Shown one piece after another: positions 8,612 to 17,502 of a stretch of 64,000 nucleotides of DNA. The translations under genes and the position numbers were made by a program. The DNA lies in assembly GCA_964407695.1 (NCBI GenBank), contig CAYOWQ010000007.1:124001-188000 (forward strand), given 5' to 3'. The stretch comes from CAYOWQ01 sp964407695 (GTDB taxonomy: Bacteria > Planctomycetota > Phycisphaerae > Phycisphaerales > SM1A02). The notes beneath the pieces were generated by a model. The model saw only the letters and a program-made list of their open reading frames with translations. It was not told where the DNA came from and made no database searches. Every line of letters begins with the position of its first letter. Position 1 is the stretch's first letter.

Positions 8612-9405
8612 ACCTGCTCTCCCACCGACCCCGTCGTCGCCGACGAATCAGGCGCAGCCGTCGCCGCCGTCGCCGAGAAGAACACCTCCTCCAGTGACGC
8701 GTCGTCTTTGCCCGCGGCAAACGTCGCCCGCGCCTCCGCGATCGTTCCATCGAACCGCTTCTCACCCGTGGTCATGATCAACACCCGAGTCGCCAGGTCC
8801 TCCACAAGGCTCAGCAGGTGTGACGACACGATCACCGCGGCCCCCGCCCCCGCACGGTCGCGAATCGTCTGCTTCATCACCCGGATACCCATGGGATCAA
8901 GGCCCGTCAGCGGCTCATCCAGCATGATCAATCGCGGGTCATGCAGATAGGCGCACGCAATCGCCACCTTCTGCCGCATTCCTCGGGAAAGCTCCATCGC
9001 CAGGGCTTGCCGCTTCGACGTCAATTCAAACATCTCGATCAGCCTCTCCGCCCGGTCCTTCCAGTCGCGCACTCGATATGTCGCCGCGATGTACGACAGA
9101 TGCTCCCACACCGTCAGGTTGTCAAACAACTTGGGATCATCCGGCACATAGGCCTGCGCTGACTTCGCGGCGATCGGGTCTGTCCGCAGATCATGCCCCC
9201 CAACCACGATCGACCCCGATGTCGGCGTCAGAATCCCGCAGATCGCCCGCATCGTCGTGGTCTTTCCCGCGCCGTTGGGCCCCACCATCGCGAGAATATC
9301 GCCGGGCACCAGTTCAAAGCTCAATTGGCGCACCGCCACGAAGCCGTCGTACGACTTCTGCAGGCGGTTGACGCTCAGAATCGGACCCGTGCCGTGCTCG
9401 CTCAT
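8608..9405 (-). CDS. ABC transporter ATP-binding protein
   Basis: An ATPase of 265 aa powering the adjacent permease. It shows Walker A GPNGAGKTTT, a Q-loop region (AYVPDDPKLFDNLTVWEHL), a signature LSRGMRQK in place of LSGGQ, Walker B LIMLDEPLTGLD and the switch His in IVSSHLLSLVEDL. The non-canonical signature is frequent in Ccm/Nod/ABC-2 type exporters. The start is taken at MSEHGTG (9405); an in-frame GTG at 9423 is possible, and neither has a strong ribosome-binding site. Confidence 0.92.
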   Translation of the reverse strand: MSEHGTGPILSVNRLQKSYDGFVAVRQLSFELVPGDILAMVGPNGAGKTTTMRAICGILTPTSGSIVVGGHDLRTDPIAAKSAQAYVPDDPKLFDNLTVWEHLSYIAATYRVRDWKDRAERLIEMFELTSKRQALAMELSRGMRQKVAIACAYLHDPRLIMLDEPLTGLDPMGIRVMKQTIRDRAGAGAAVIVSSHLLSLVEDLATRVLIMTTGEKRFDGTIAEARATFAAGKDDASLEEVFFSATAATAAPDSSATTGSVGEQV

Positions 9406-9457
9406 TCCGACAGCGTCAGTCACCGTTGGAGACTTGTCAATCCGGGAACCCGCGATG

Positions 9458-9883
9458 TCACGCCGCAGCCTTGCCCACTCGCTCAGCTCCCTTGATCATC
9501 GCCCCAGCCACCGCATTGAGCGCTTCAGCCCAGTCGTCATGCAGTTGCGGCGACCATGCCTTCCCCGCTGCCTCGGCCAAGGTTTCCAGCATCACATCGC
9601 GGACGACCGGATAATGCTCGGGCTTGGCGCCGTACTTCACGTGCCGTGCCCCCATGTCCATCAGCGCCCCTTCAAGCGTTGACAGCTTGTCGGCGTTCTT
9701 CACCACCAGGCCGATGGCTGCCGCCAGGTGCTTCCTTTGCTCGGTCATGTCCTTGGGGAACATGGGGCGAACCGCCGGGGCGGACGCGAAGAGCTTTTCA
9801 TAGAACCGTTCCATCACCGTGCCCATCGACGGCTGAAGAAGGGAAAAGGATGAACGGATCCGGTCAATCGAGTCTGCATTCAT
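9458..9883 (-). CDS. Single-domain globin
   Basis: A 141-aa haemoglobin-like protein. It starts ADSIDRIRSSFSLL, as in the globin domains of flavohaemoglobins, and has FYEKLFASAPAVRPMFP (helices B to CD) and the proximal histidine in ARHVKYGAKPEHYPVV. No reductase domain follows, so it is a single-domain globin that probably binds O2 or NO. GGAG lies 6 nt before the ATG. It is a separate gene between the ABC transporter and the DHS-like gene. Confidence 0.88.
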   Translation of the reverse strand: MNADSIDRIRSSFSLLQPSMGTVMERFYEKLFASAPAVRPMFPKDMTEQRKHLAAAIGLVVKNADKLSTLEGALMDMGARHVKYGAKPEHYPVVRDVMLETLAEAAGKAWSPQLHDDWAEALNAVAGAMIKGAERVGKAAA

Positions 9884-9960
9884 GGGAGTCTCCTGAACCT
9901 ACGGTGTCCATGGTTCTATCGACCCATCACCCCCGGTCCATGAAGGCGGACATGGCGATT

Positions 9961-11058
9961 TCACATCCCCATCACATGCGCAAAAATCAACGGAGCGCAG
10001 ATCGTGGCGTCACTCTCCACCACGTACTTCGGCGTATCAATCGCCAATTTGCCCCAGGTGATCTTCTCGTTGGGCACCGCCCCGGAATACCCGCCCAGGC
10101 TGGTGGCCGCATCCGAGATCTGGCAGAAATACCCCCACAGCGGCACGCCCCTTCGGCCAAGGTCCTGGTGCAGCATCGGCACCACGCAGATGGGAAAATC
10201 TCCGGCAATGCCGCCGCCGATCTGAAAGAACCCGATCGACCCCACCTTCGTTTGCTTGAACTCCGCCTTCTTCTTCGGCGTCGCCGGCGCGGTCTGCACC
10301 ATCACCTTCAACGGCTTACTGGTGCGGGTGTACCAATCCGCCAGCGACATCATGTACTCAATCCCCGTCCGCACCGTGTGCACGTTCTTGATGTCGCCCT
10401 CGATGCAGTGGCCCGCGAAGATGTTCCCCAGCGTTGAATCCTCCCACCCCGGCACCACCATGGGCAGGTTCTTCTGTGCGGCCGCCAGCAGCCACGAATG
10501 CTTGGGGTCGATCTGGTAGTGCTTCTTGAGCTTGCCCGAAAGCAGCACGCGATAGAAATACTCGTGCGGGAAATACGCCTCGCCGCGCTTCTCGGCCCCC
10601 TTCCATTCATCCAGCACCGCCTTCTCGATCCGGCGGATCGCCTCCTCCTCGGGAATGCACGTATCAGTGACGCGGTTCAGGTGCTTGTCATGCAGGGCCT
10701 TTTCCTGTTTGGGCGAAAGCTCGCGCCAGTTGGGAATGCGCTCGTAGTGATCGTGGGCGACGAGGTTGTAGACATCCTCTTCAAGGTTCGCCCCGGTGCA
10801 GGAGATGGCGTGGATCATGCCCCTTCTGATCATCTCGGCGAGGGAAATGCCCAGCTCCGCCGTCGACATCGCCCCCGCCAGGGTCACCATCATCGTCCCG
10901 CCCGCCTCGATGTGGCGCTGATACGCCTGGGCAGCCTCCACCAGCGTGGCGGCGTTGTAGTGGCGGAAGTGCTGCTCGATAAAGCCGCCGATCTTTCCCG
11001 AGGCCTTGCCGGGGTTCTTGCGGGCTGATGATTTGGAGGAGGTCTTTGCGGGGGTCAT
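9961..11058 (-). CDS. Deoxyhypusine synthase-like protein lacking the catalytic lysine
   Basis: A 365-aa protein of the deoxyhypusine/homospermidine synthase superfamily. Recognisable blocks are GTMMVTLAGAMSTAELG and ISCTGANLEEDVYNL (NAD-binding region), HEYFYRVL, and the C-terminal SGAVPNEKITWGK. In human DHS Lys329 in GGGVVKHHI forms the covalent imine intermediate. Here the aligned segment reads GGGIAGDF (from residue 281), with Gly at the lysine position. It may therefore act on another polyamine reaction or be non-catalytic. The start is set at MTPAKTSSK (11058), since the upstream extension is poorly supported; no strong ribosome-binding site is seen. An EF-P gene lies 7 kb away. Confidence 0.85.
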   Translation of the reverse strand: MTPAKTSSKSSARKNPGKASGKIGGFIEQHFRHYNAATLVEAAQAYQRHIEAGGTMMVTLAGAMSTAELGISLAEMIRRGMIHAISCTGANLEEDVYNLVAHDHYERIPNWRELSPKQEKALHDKHLNRVTDTCIPEEEAIRRIEKAVLDEWKGAEKRGEAYFPHEYFYRVLLSGKLKKHYQIDPKHSWLLAAAQKNLPMVVPGWEDSTLGNIFAGHCIEGDIKNVHTVRTGIEYMMSLADWYTRTSKPLKVMVQTAPATPKKKAEFKQTKVGSIGFFQIGGGIAGDFPICVVPMLHQDLGRRGVPLWGYFCQISDAATSLGGYSGAVPNEKITWGKLAIDTPKYVVESDATICAPLIFAHVMGM

Positions 11059-11345
11059 GGCTGGGGAGGGTACGGGAATGACCCCGCAAGTCAATACCAC
11101 CATCCGCATCCGCAAGTGAACAAAACCACCATCAAGCGCCGATCACAGCCAGGTTCACTCACCCCGGAGGCCCCGCCATGCTCCTGGCCGCAAACTTCAT
11201 CGCCGCCCTTGCGGGTCTCGCTGAAGATCCGAATCCGCCAGCGCCCATCGCAGCGCCCTGTGCCGCCCTCGGCGCGGTCTGGTAACAGACCGCAGGGCAG
11301 GATTCCACCCCGCTCTACCCAGCATCCTATATTCATCCCCGAAAC

Positions 11346-11370
11346 AAAAACCCCGCACTCGCGCACGGGG
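11346..11370 (-). terminator. Intrinsic terminator of a vanished gene
   Basis: Read on the minus strand: CCCCGTGC-GCGA-GTGCGGGG followed by TTTTTG. It lies downstream of a 3' gene remnant (11413-11472) in the same arrangement as the terminators of the genes ending at 16592 and 36351. Confidence 0.75.
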
Positions 11371-11412
11371 GTCCCTCCTTCACAGTTTCGAGGTCTTCTT
11401 CTTCCGGGGGCG

Positions 11413-11472
11413 CGGGTTACGCCGCCATGGTCAACCAGCCGGGCAGGTTGGTGCGGACGGGCGGACTGTGGG
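11413..11472 (-). pseudogene. 3' remnant of the 228-aa paralogous gene family
   Basis: On the minus strand the frame reads ...SPPVRTNLPGWLTMAA then a stop, matching the end of the intact gene at 16592 (ATPVSTNLPGGLTMAA then a stop). The DNA beyond it also matches (the C-rich CCCCCGGAAGAAGAA stretch and then the terminator). Upstream sequence has no recognisable relationship, so only the last few codons and the 3' flank survive. Confidence 0.65.
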
Positions 11473-11506
11473 GCCGAGCCAAGACAGCCCGGCCTATCAT
11501 TCTGCC

Positions 11507-11983
11507 ATGGTGCTGTCATCGGCATTGCGATGGATGGTTAGCAGCCTGATCGCGATCGGACTTCAGTTATGTTGCTGCAAATTCGCAAACCTGTCGGGCG
11601 GCTGCTGCGGCGAGCGGTCCGGTGCCTTCAGCCCTATGGAGCTGGAAGATCATCAGGTCGAGGCTGGCGGGCACCACGAATGCTGTCATGAGCGCGAACA
11701 TGCCGCTGCGTCGGCCCCGGCGATGCACGATCATGCACCGTCGACGCCGGGTTCGCCCGCGAATCATCATCATGGCGGCTGCGCCTGTGGAAGCCACGAC
11801 AAAGCGCCATCCGCGGTTGCCAAGATCCTGCCCGACCTCGCGCTTCATCCGTTCGCCCTGCCCGCCGCGACGATCAACCGGCTGCATGGGCTGACACCCG
11901 CAGCGCTGAGCTACGCGGCAATTCATGCCGTGGGACCGCCGACCATGACGCTCCTGCGCCAGCATTGCGCGCTCAACACCTGA
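11507..11983 (+). CDS. Small Cys/His-rich exported protein heading the copper operon
   Basis: A 158-aa protein of unknown family. The N-terminus is hydrophobic (MVSSLIAIGLQL) and followed by CCCKF and SGGCCGE, then clusters HHECCHEREH, HDHAP and HHHGGCACGSHD, giving many thiol and imidazole ligands. A role in binding copper or another soft metal in the envelope is inferred from composition and from the following genes. The start at 11507 has no clear ribosome-binding site; an in-frame ATG at 11534 is an alternative and gives a cleaner signal sequence. Confidence 0.6.
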   Translation: MVLSSALRWMVSSLIAIGLQLCCCKFANLSGGCCGERSGAFSPMELEDHQVEAGGHHECCHEREHAAASAPAMHDHAPSTPGSPANHHHGGCACGSHDKAPSAVAKILPDLALHPFALPAATINRLHGLTPAALSYAAIHAVGPPTMTLLRQHCALNT

Positions 11984-12216
11984 TCGCCATCTTCGCCGCG
12001 TTGAGACCGAGATCAGCCCGAGACTGACTCCCTGTTCAAGGGTCTGCAGCGGAGGCGCTGGGCGGTTGCGACGCAGGCCAGCCTCATTCCATCCGAAGAT
12101 ATGCCGCCGGGCATCGAAGTTCCCCGGCGGCCTCGACCGATTGCTGTGCTCTCTTCGATTTCACGTCGATGCGACCGCGGGTCCATCGACAATCCACCCA
12201 ATATGGAGTTCTGTTC

Positions 12217-13017
12217 ATGCGTTCAACATTGAGATTCGTTCTGACCCTGGCGGTCTTCGCCCCGACGACCGCTGCCCTCGCCTTCGCCCAGGACCACTCC
12301 CCGCAACACAGGGATGCTGCCCCCAAGGCTGAGGAGCGCGCGGGCGATCCCTATCCCTTCGACACCTGTCCCATCAGCGGCGAGAAACTGGACTCGATGG
12401 AGTCCGTCACCAGGGTGTTCGACGGCAGAGAAGTGCGCTTCTGCTGTTCCGACTGCGTTGAGATGTTTCAGAAGGACCGGTCGGCCGCCCTGGCCCGGCT
12501 GGATGAGATGATTTCGAAGGATCAGGCGCCCCTGTACCCGCTGAAGACGTCGGTGGTTACGGGCGCGCCGCTCCCGGAGAAGCCGTTTGAATTCGTTTAC
12601 GGCAACCGGCTCATTCGTCTTGGCGCAGCGAGCGAGCGCAAGGACTTCGACAAGGCGCCGAAGAGGTATCTCGCGAAGCTGAACGATTCCGTGGTGGCCG
12701 CCCAATTGCCGACCGACCACGCGACCACCTGCCCGGTGAGCGGCGAAAAGCTTGGCGGCGAGATGGGCGAGCCGGTCAACATGGTGATCGCGGGTCGCCT
12801 GATCCGATTGTGCTGCAGTGGCTGCCGCAAGGATGTTGAGAAGGATCCGGCGAAGTTCATCGGCATGGCGGATCGGGCCCGACACCCGGACCAGAGTGCC
12901 AGTGGTGACTCCGCCGAAAGCAGAACGAATGCTGATCATCACAATAGTGATCACGAGCACACCCACGGCGGAGCCCACGAGAAGGACCGCGAGGAATCAC
13001 CGCACCACAGCCACTGA
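12217..13017 (+). CDS. Exported metal-binding protein with repeated Cys motifs and His-rich tail
   Basis: A 266-aa protein. After a signal peptide (MRSTLRFVLTLAVFAPTTAALAFA) come repeated units resembling YHS/TRASH-type metal modules: DTCPISGEKLDSM...VRFCCSDCVEMFQKD, a degenerate middle unit (VVTGAPLPEK) and TTCPVSGEKLGGE...RLCCSGCRKDVEKDPAKF. The C-terminal 45 residues are His-rich (HHNSDHEHTHGGAHEK...HHSH). Copper or heavy-metal capture in the periplasm is inferred. GGAG lies 8 nt before the ATG. It is followed by genes for a metal-binding lipoprotein, TolC-type protein and multicopper oxidase. Confidence 0.8.
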   Translation: MRSTLRFVLTLAVFAPTTAALAFAQDHSPQHRDAAPKAEERAGDPYPFDTCPISGEKLDSMESVTRVFDGREVRFCCSDCVEMFQKDRSAALARLDEMISKDQAPLYPLKTSVVTGAPLPEKPFEFVYGNRLIRLGAASERKDFDKAPKRYLAKLNDSVVAAQLPTDHATTCPVSGEKLGGEMGEPVNMVIAGRLIRLCCSGCRKDVEKDPAKFIGMADRARHPDQSASGDSAESRTNADHHNSDHEHTHGGAHEKDREESPHHSH

Positions 13018-13096
13018 GTGCATCCCAGCTCCAGTCCGGGCGACAGTTCGGACCGGAGCCTTTGTTCGATTGATCCTGCTCGCACGGAGTACCGAC

Positions 13097-13465
13097 ATGA
13101 AATCGTTGATGACCATCCTTGCCCTTGTCATTGCTGTCTCCATCGCCGGACTGGCCGGCTGCAGCGTTTCCTATCAGGAGCCCGTGCTTTCGATCGACCA
13201 TCCAGCCCATCCGATGGCTGCGACAGCGTCAAAGGTGGAAACGCCGAAGACGCTCGATCTCGCCGCGGCCGAGTCCGTAAGGCGGATTGAACCTGCGCCG
13301 ACGATCCCCGACCCGTCAAGGTCAGCTGGTGAGAAGAGCAGCGACGTGTTCTACGCCTGCCCGATGCATCCGGAGGTGACGTCGACGCTGCCCGACCAGC
13401 GCTGCCCGAAGTGCGGGATGAAGCTGAAGCTCGCCGAACCTGATTCCGCGGGAGGTGGACAATGA
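13097..13465 (+). CDS. Lipoprotein with heavy-metal-binding domain
   Basis: A 122-aa protein with a lipobox (SIAGLAGC) and a C-terminal heavy-metal-binding motif YACPMHPEV...DQRCPKCGMKL. This is the motif usually seen at the N-terminus of CusB-type efflux adaptors and P-type ATPases. It is probably tethered to a membrane, feeding or buffering metal for the TolC-like partner. Its TGA overlaps the ATG of the next gene (ATGA), showing translational coupling. Confidence 0.83.
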   Translation: MKSLMTILALVIAVSIAGLAGCSVSYQEPVLSIDHPAHPMAATASKVETPKTLDLAAAESVRRIEPAPTIPDPSRSAGEKSSDVFYACPMHPEVTSTLPDQRCPKCGMKLKLAEPDSAGGGQ

Positions 13466-14889
13466 ATCGGATCGCACGAAGCGCGTGGGTCGTGTTGATC
13501 GCTGCGGCGGGGTGCACGGGCTTGACGCCCCGGCAGGGTTTCGACGAAGTGGCGGACTCGGCATCGAAGCGCGGAGGTCTGCGGTTGCACTGGAACACGG
13601 GGACGGAGGCCGACGCCGAGGTTCAGGCGGCGGTGGCGTCAATGCTGGCCCGCGAGCTGACCGCCGATGATGCGGTGCAGATTGCGCTTTTGAACAATCG
13701 GGAATTGCAGGCGACGTATGAGGAGTTGAATCTGGCCCAGGCCGACGTCGTGCAGGCGGGGCTGCTCCAGAATCCGGTCTTCTCCGGCGAAATCCGTTTC
13801 GCCACCTCGGGCGATGGCTCAGCGCTGGTGCTGGATGTGGCGCAGGACTTCGTCAGCCTGCTCATGATGCCGATGCGGAAGGCGCGGGCGCAGGCGGAAT
13901 TCGAGGCGGCGAAGCTGCGCATCACGACGGAAGTGTTTGACGCCGCGTATGCCGTGCGGCTTGCCTTTCTGGACTATCAGGCAACAGAACAGAAGCGCGA
14001 GATGCGAACCATGGTGCTGGAGGCTGCCTCCGCGTCGTACGACCTCGCCAAGCGCCTCCGCGAGGCAGGCAACATCCGAGACCTCGATGTCTTCAACGAG
14101 CGGGCGCTGATGGAGCAGGCGAGGATCGATCTGGCCCGTGCGGAGAACCACGCTGGCCAGGAGCGCGAACGGTTGAACGCTTTGATGGGGCTCTGGGGAA
14201 ACCAGACCCGCTGGAAGGCATCGAAGCGGCTTCCACCGCCCGATGATGGGTTCGACGGTGAATCGCTGGAGCAACGGGCATTGGAGGCGAGCCTCGACCT
14301 GAGTCTCCTCCGCAAGGAGATCGAAATCGAAGCGCGAGCGATGGGCATCGCCAAACCGATGGGTTGGCTCGGCGAGGCGGAAATCGGTGCTGCCGGAGAG
14401 CGAGAAACCGACGGTGCGTGGACGGTTGGGCCATCCCTCGCCCTGCCCATTCCGCTCTTCGACCAGGGCCAGGCTGTAATCGGCAGCGCCCAGGCCCGGC
14501 TGCGGCAGGCTGAGGAACGGTACTACGCCCGGGCGGTCCAGATTCGCTCCCGGGTTCGCGCTGCCTTCGAGAACCTGACATTCGCCCGCGACCGCGCCCG
14601 CTATGAGCTGGAGATCATCCTGCCGCTGCGCCAGGAAATCGTTGACCAGACGCAGGTGCAATACAACGCCATGCAGGTTTCGGCATTTCAGCTTCTGCTG
14701 GCCCGGCGCGATCAGATCACCGCCGGCGGCGAATACATCGAGAGCCTGCGCGACTACTGGAAAGCGCGGGCCACACTGGAACAGATCCTGCGCGGGCGAA
14801 TGACGCCCTTTGAAGGCGGCGATGTCAGGTCGCCGGGCAGCTCCGAGTCATCACATCGCGAATCCCGATCGGACGGAGGACACCCATGA
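13462..14889 (+). CDS. TolC-family outer-membrane efflux lipoprotein
   Basis: A 475-aa outer-membrane factor (CusC/TolC family). It has a lipoprotein signal (VLIAAAGCTG) and two coiled-coil OEP repeats: LTADDAVQIALLNNRELQ...LAQADVVQAGLLQNP and WTVGPSLALPIPLFDQGQ...AQARLRQAEERY. It forms trimeric ducts for RND or ABC exporters, but no RND pump or adaptor gene is found in the operon, so it must work with partners encoded elsewhere. It overlaps both neighbours by 4 nt. Confidence 0.9.
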   Translation: MNRIARSAWVVLIAAAGCTGLTPRQGFDEVADSASKRGGLRLHWNTGTEADAEVQAAVASMLARELTADDAVQIALLNNRELQATYEELNLAQADVVQAGLLQNPVFSGEIRFATSGDGSALVLDVAQDFVSLLMMPMRKARAQAEFEAAKLRITTEVFDAAYAVRLAFLDYQATEQKREMRTMVLEAASASYDLAKRLREAGNIRDLDVFNERALMEQARIDLARAENHAGQERERLNALMGLWGNQTRWKASKRLPPPDDGFDGESLEQRALEASLDLSLLRKEIEIEARAMGIAKPMGWLGEAEIGAAGERETDGAWTVGPSLALPIPLFDQGQAVIGSAQARLRQAEERYYARAVQIRSRVRAAFENLTFARDRARYELEIILPLRQEIVDQTQVQYNAMQVSAFQLLLARRDQITAGGEYIESLRDYWKARATLEQILRGRMTPFEGGDVRSPGSSESSHRESRSDGGHP

Positions 14890-16343
14890 ACAATCAATCA
14901 TCTCACCATCATTCCGCCCCGAACGCATCGGCCCTCAGCCGCCGCAGCCTGCTGGCCACGGGCGCAGCCGCCGGAGGCGCGATCCTGTTTTCCGGCAGTG
15001 CTTTGGCGCGCCAGTCACCACGCGACCAACCTCAGCACGATTCGCAGGGGCCCGGTGACCTAAGCAACCCGGAGGAGCCGGGCGAGCCGCGGCTCCCGGG
15101 GGTTGCGGGGCGGGATTACAAACCCGTGGTGGCGCCCAACGGCTGGACGCTGCCCTACCGGCTCATCGACGGCGTCAAGGTTTTTCACATGGTCGCCGAG
15201 GAAATTGAACATGAGTTCGCGCCGGGGCTCAAGGCGTTCTGCTGGGGCTACAACGGTTGCGTGCACGGCCCGGTGATCGAAGCCGTCGAGGGCGACCGTG
15301 TCCGCATCTTCGTCACCAACCGTCTGCAGGCCCCCACCACCGTGCACTGGCATGGTGTGCTGCTGCCCTGCGGCATGGATGGGGTCGGCGGCCTCACCCA
15401 GCGGGCCATCCACCCGGGCGAGACGGTCATGTACGAGTTCACGTTCATCCAGCACGGCACGATGATGTACCACAGTCATCACGACGAGATGACGCAGATG
15501 GGCATGGGCCTCACCGGCATGATCGTGGTGCACCCGCGCACGCCGACGGCCCCGCCGCCCGATCGCGACTTCGTGATCATGCTGCACGAGTGGAAGATCG
15601 AAGTCGGCGCCAAGCGGCCCGACCCCAACGAGATGGCCGACTTCAACATCCTCACCATGAACGCCAAGGCGTTTCCCGGCACCCAGCCGCTGATCGTTCG
15701 CAAGGGCGACCGCGTGCGCATCAGGATCGGCAACCTTTCGGCGATGGACCACCATCCCATTCACCTTCATGGCTACAACTTCACCATCACCGAGACCGAC
15801 GGCGGCGTGATTCCTGAATCCGCGCGCTGGCCGGAGACCACCGTGCTGGTGCCGGTCGGCAGCACGCGGACCGTTGAGTTCATCGCGGACTATCCGGGCG
15901 ACTGGGCGATGCACTGCCACATGAGCCACCACGTCATGAACCAGATGGGCCATCATCTTCCCAACATGATCGGCGTCGACGCCGCGGGGCTCGACGAGAA
16001 GGTTCGCCGCCTGCTGCCCGACTACATGACCATGGGCCAGACCGGGATGGGCGGCATGACCGAGATGGGGATGAAGGTTCCCGACAACAGCATTCCCATG
16101 GTGGGCGGCATCGGTCCGTATGACGAAATCACCATGGGCGGCATGTTCACCATTCTCAAGGTGCGCGAGGGTCTGTCGTCGTATGACGAGGACCCCGGCT
16201 GGTATGCAATTCCGCCGGGCACGCAATCCACGACGGCCTCTGCCGATCTCCTGAAACGCAACGACATCGCGGCCGACGGCGGCTCCGCCCCCCGCCCGCC
16301 CGCCGCGGCCATGCAGTCCTGGCGGCAGTCGCCGCGACTGTAG
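14886..16343 (+). CDS. Tat-exported multicopper oxidase
   Basis: A 485-aa periplasmic copper oxidase. The N-terminus has a Tat motif (SRRSLLATGAAAGGA). All copper sites are visible: HWHG (near residue 154), HSHHDEM with a Met-rich run, HHPIHLHG and HCHMSHHVMNQM (near residue 343), giving the trinuclear cluster and a type-1 site. Met-rich segments (MTMGQTGMGGMTEMGMK) are typical of copper-tolerance oxidases. It probably oxidises Cu(I) to Cu(II) in the periplasm. The start overlaps the TolC-like gene by ATGA. Confidence 0.93.
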   Translation: MNNQSSHHHSAPNASALSRRSLLATGAAAGGAILFSGSALARQSPRDQPQHDSQGPGDLSNPEEPGEPRLPGVAGRDYKPVVAPNGWTLPYRLIDGVKVFHMVAEEIEHEFAPGLKAFCWGYNGCVHGPVIEAVEGDRVRIFVTNRLQAPTTVHWHGVLLPCGMDGVGGLTQRAIHPGETVMYEFTFIQHGTMMYHSHHDEMTQMGMGLTGMIVVHPRTPTAPPPDRDFVIMLHEWKIEVGAKRPDPNEMADFNILTMNAKAFPGTQPLIVRKGDRVRIRIGNLSAMDHHPIHLHGYNFTITETDGGVIPESARWPETTVLVPVGSTRTVEFIADYPGDWAMHCHMSHHVMNQMGHHLPNMIGVDAAGLDEKVRRLLPDYMTMGQTGMGGMTEMGMKVPDNSIPMVGGIGPYDEITMGGMFTILKVREGLSSYDEDPGWYAIPPGTQSTTASADLLKRNDIAADGGSAPRPPAAAMQSWRQSPRL

Positions 16344-16591
16344 TTCTCCGCTTCCCCCATCGCCGGCCCGCGGCGGAATGAGTGTTGTCCTGTTGAGGAG
16401 GAGACAGAGAGACGGAGAGACTGGGAGACAGGGAGACTGAGTGGTGGCACAGGCGTTCCGCCTGTGAATCGCCCGACCCCTCACTCTCAATTGAAAACCC
16501 CGCGATTCCTCGCGGGGGGTCTCGGTTGAAACGTTTGACGTTTCGACGTTTGGACGTTTTCTTCCTCCGGGGGCCGGGATTCCGGGGGGGG
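16344..16591. repeat. Intergenic repeat block: octamer arrays, palindrome, terminator
   Basis: No gene. It holds a degenerate GAGAGACT/GAGACAGG octamer array (about 16400-16440), a short palindrome CACAGGCG-TTC-CGCCTGTG (16449-16467), an intrinsic terminator for the minus-strand gene (16494-16517) and a second imperfect octamer run of CGTTTGAC type (16527-16558) between that terminator and the stop at 16592. Confidence 0.8.
16494..16517 (-). terminator. Intrinsic terminator of the 228-aa paralog gene
   Basis: Minus-strand CCCCGCGA-GGAA-TCGCGGGG followed by TTTTC. It is near-identical to the terminator at 36272-36298. Confidence 0.85.
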
Positions 16592-17278
16592 TTAGGCCGC
16601 CATGGTCAAGCCGCCGGGCAGGTTGGTGCTGACGGGCGTGGCCGCGGGGCCGGTTTCCATGCGGGGGTTGAACCACACCGCGGTGAACCAGACGGTCGAT
16701 CCGTTGGGCACCTCGGCGGGAAAGTCGATGTCGATGATGGTCTTGGTGAAGTTGGCTTCGAAGTTCCATTCCTCGAGATCGGCCGGGGCGGTTTCGCCCA
16801 CGAACGAATACACGCTGGCCCCTGCCACGCCGGCAGGCTTGCCGCGGCGGGTGGGTGACGCGGCATCATGCAGGCGCAGCTTGGTGGTTCTGCCCGTCGC
16901 CGAAACCACGTCGATGCCCGGGGCGAACTCGGGCACCGGAATCGGCGACGGCTCGGAGTCGCGCACGGTGAGGCCCAGCTCCGCCTTCTGTTCATCGGTC
17001 ACCGTGGGCGTAGCCTGCACGATGCGGGCCAACTCGCGGGCGTATGAGATCAAGGCATCCTTCGCGGTGTTCTTGGCCACGATGTTGGAGGGGCTTCGGG
17101 TGTCGGGGTTGTTGGCGGTCTGATACGCATCGACAAACGCATCATGCAGACCGGTATACGCCGTGGCCTGAGCGGCGGTGAGGCCGAAGGCCACTGCCGA
17201 CACTCGCAGCTTCGCGTCGAAGTTGGTGCTCCACGTCACCAGATCGGCCTCGCGCGCAGGCAAAAAGTTGGTACTCAT
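16592..17278 (-). CDS. Hypothetical protein, 228-aa paralogous family (copy A)
   Basis: A cytosolic-looking 228-aa protein of no recognised family. An N-terminal helical part (FLPAREADLVTW...GLTAAQATAYTGLHDAFVDAY) contains a conserved NPDTRS and an RELARIVQATP stretch. A proline-rich link (PSPIPVPEFAPG) leads to a beta-rich C-terminal half (fibronectin-like look, ends TNLPGGLTMAA). It has the same length and domain order as the gene at 37162-37848, and a 3' remnant lies at 11413. GGAG is 9 nt before the ATG. Confidence 0.75.
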   Translation of the reverse strand: MSTNFLPAREADLVTWSTNFDAKLRVSAVAFGLTAAQATAYTGLHDAFVDAYQTANNPDTRSPSNIVAKNTAKDALISYARELARIVQATPTVTDEQKAELGLTVRDSEPSPIPVPEFAPGIDVVSATGRTTKLRLHDAASPTRRGKPAGVAGASVYSFVGETAPADLEEWNFEANFTKTIIDIDFPAEVPNGSTVWFTAVWFNPRMETGPAATPVSTNLPGGLTMAA

Positions 17279-17502
17279 AGCTTGGGCTCCTTGTGCATAC
17301 ACCCACCCGGTAGAGTGGTGTGTTCTTCCCCGATCGCCGCAGACCAGCGCCTGCATCCCGACGGAGTCACGGCAGAAATCGGCGGCGCTGGGGCGGGGGT
17401 TGAGTTCGTTGCAAGGAGATCAGGAGATTTTTTTGGGGGTGGGGTGGAAGAACCCACGCATCCGGCGCAAACCGAAACTGCCCGATACACTCATCCATCA
17501 CA

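Noticed and set aside
11091..11525. 144-aa minus-strand ORF over the paralog remnant
   Set aside because: It uses a different frame from the remnant and shows no domain or ribosome-binding site.
15060..16769. Long minus-strand ORF opposite the multicopper oxidase
   Set aside because: It is an antisense shadow of high-GC coding DNA; the plus strand encodes clear copper motifs.
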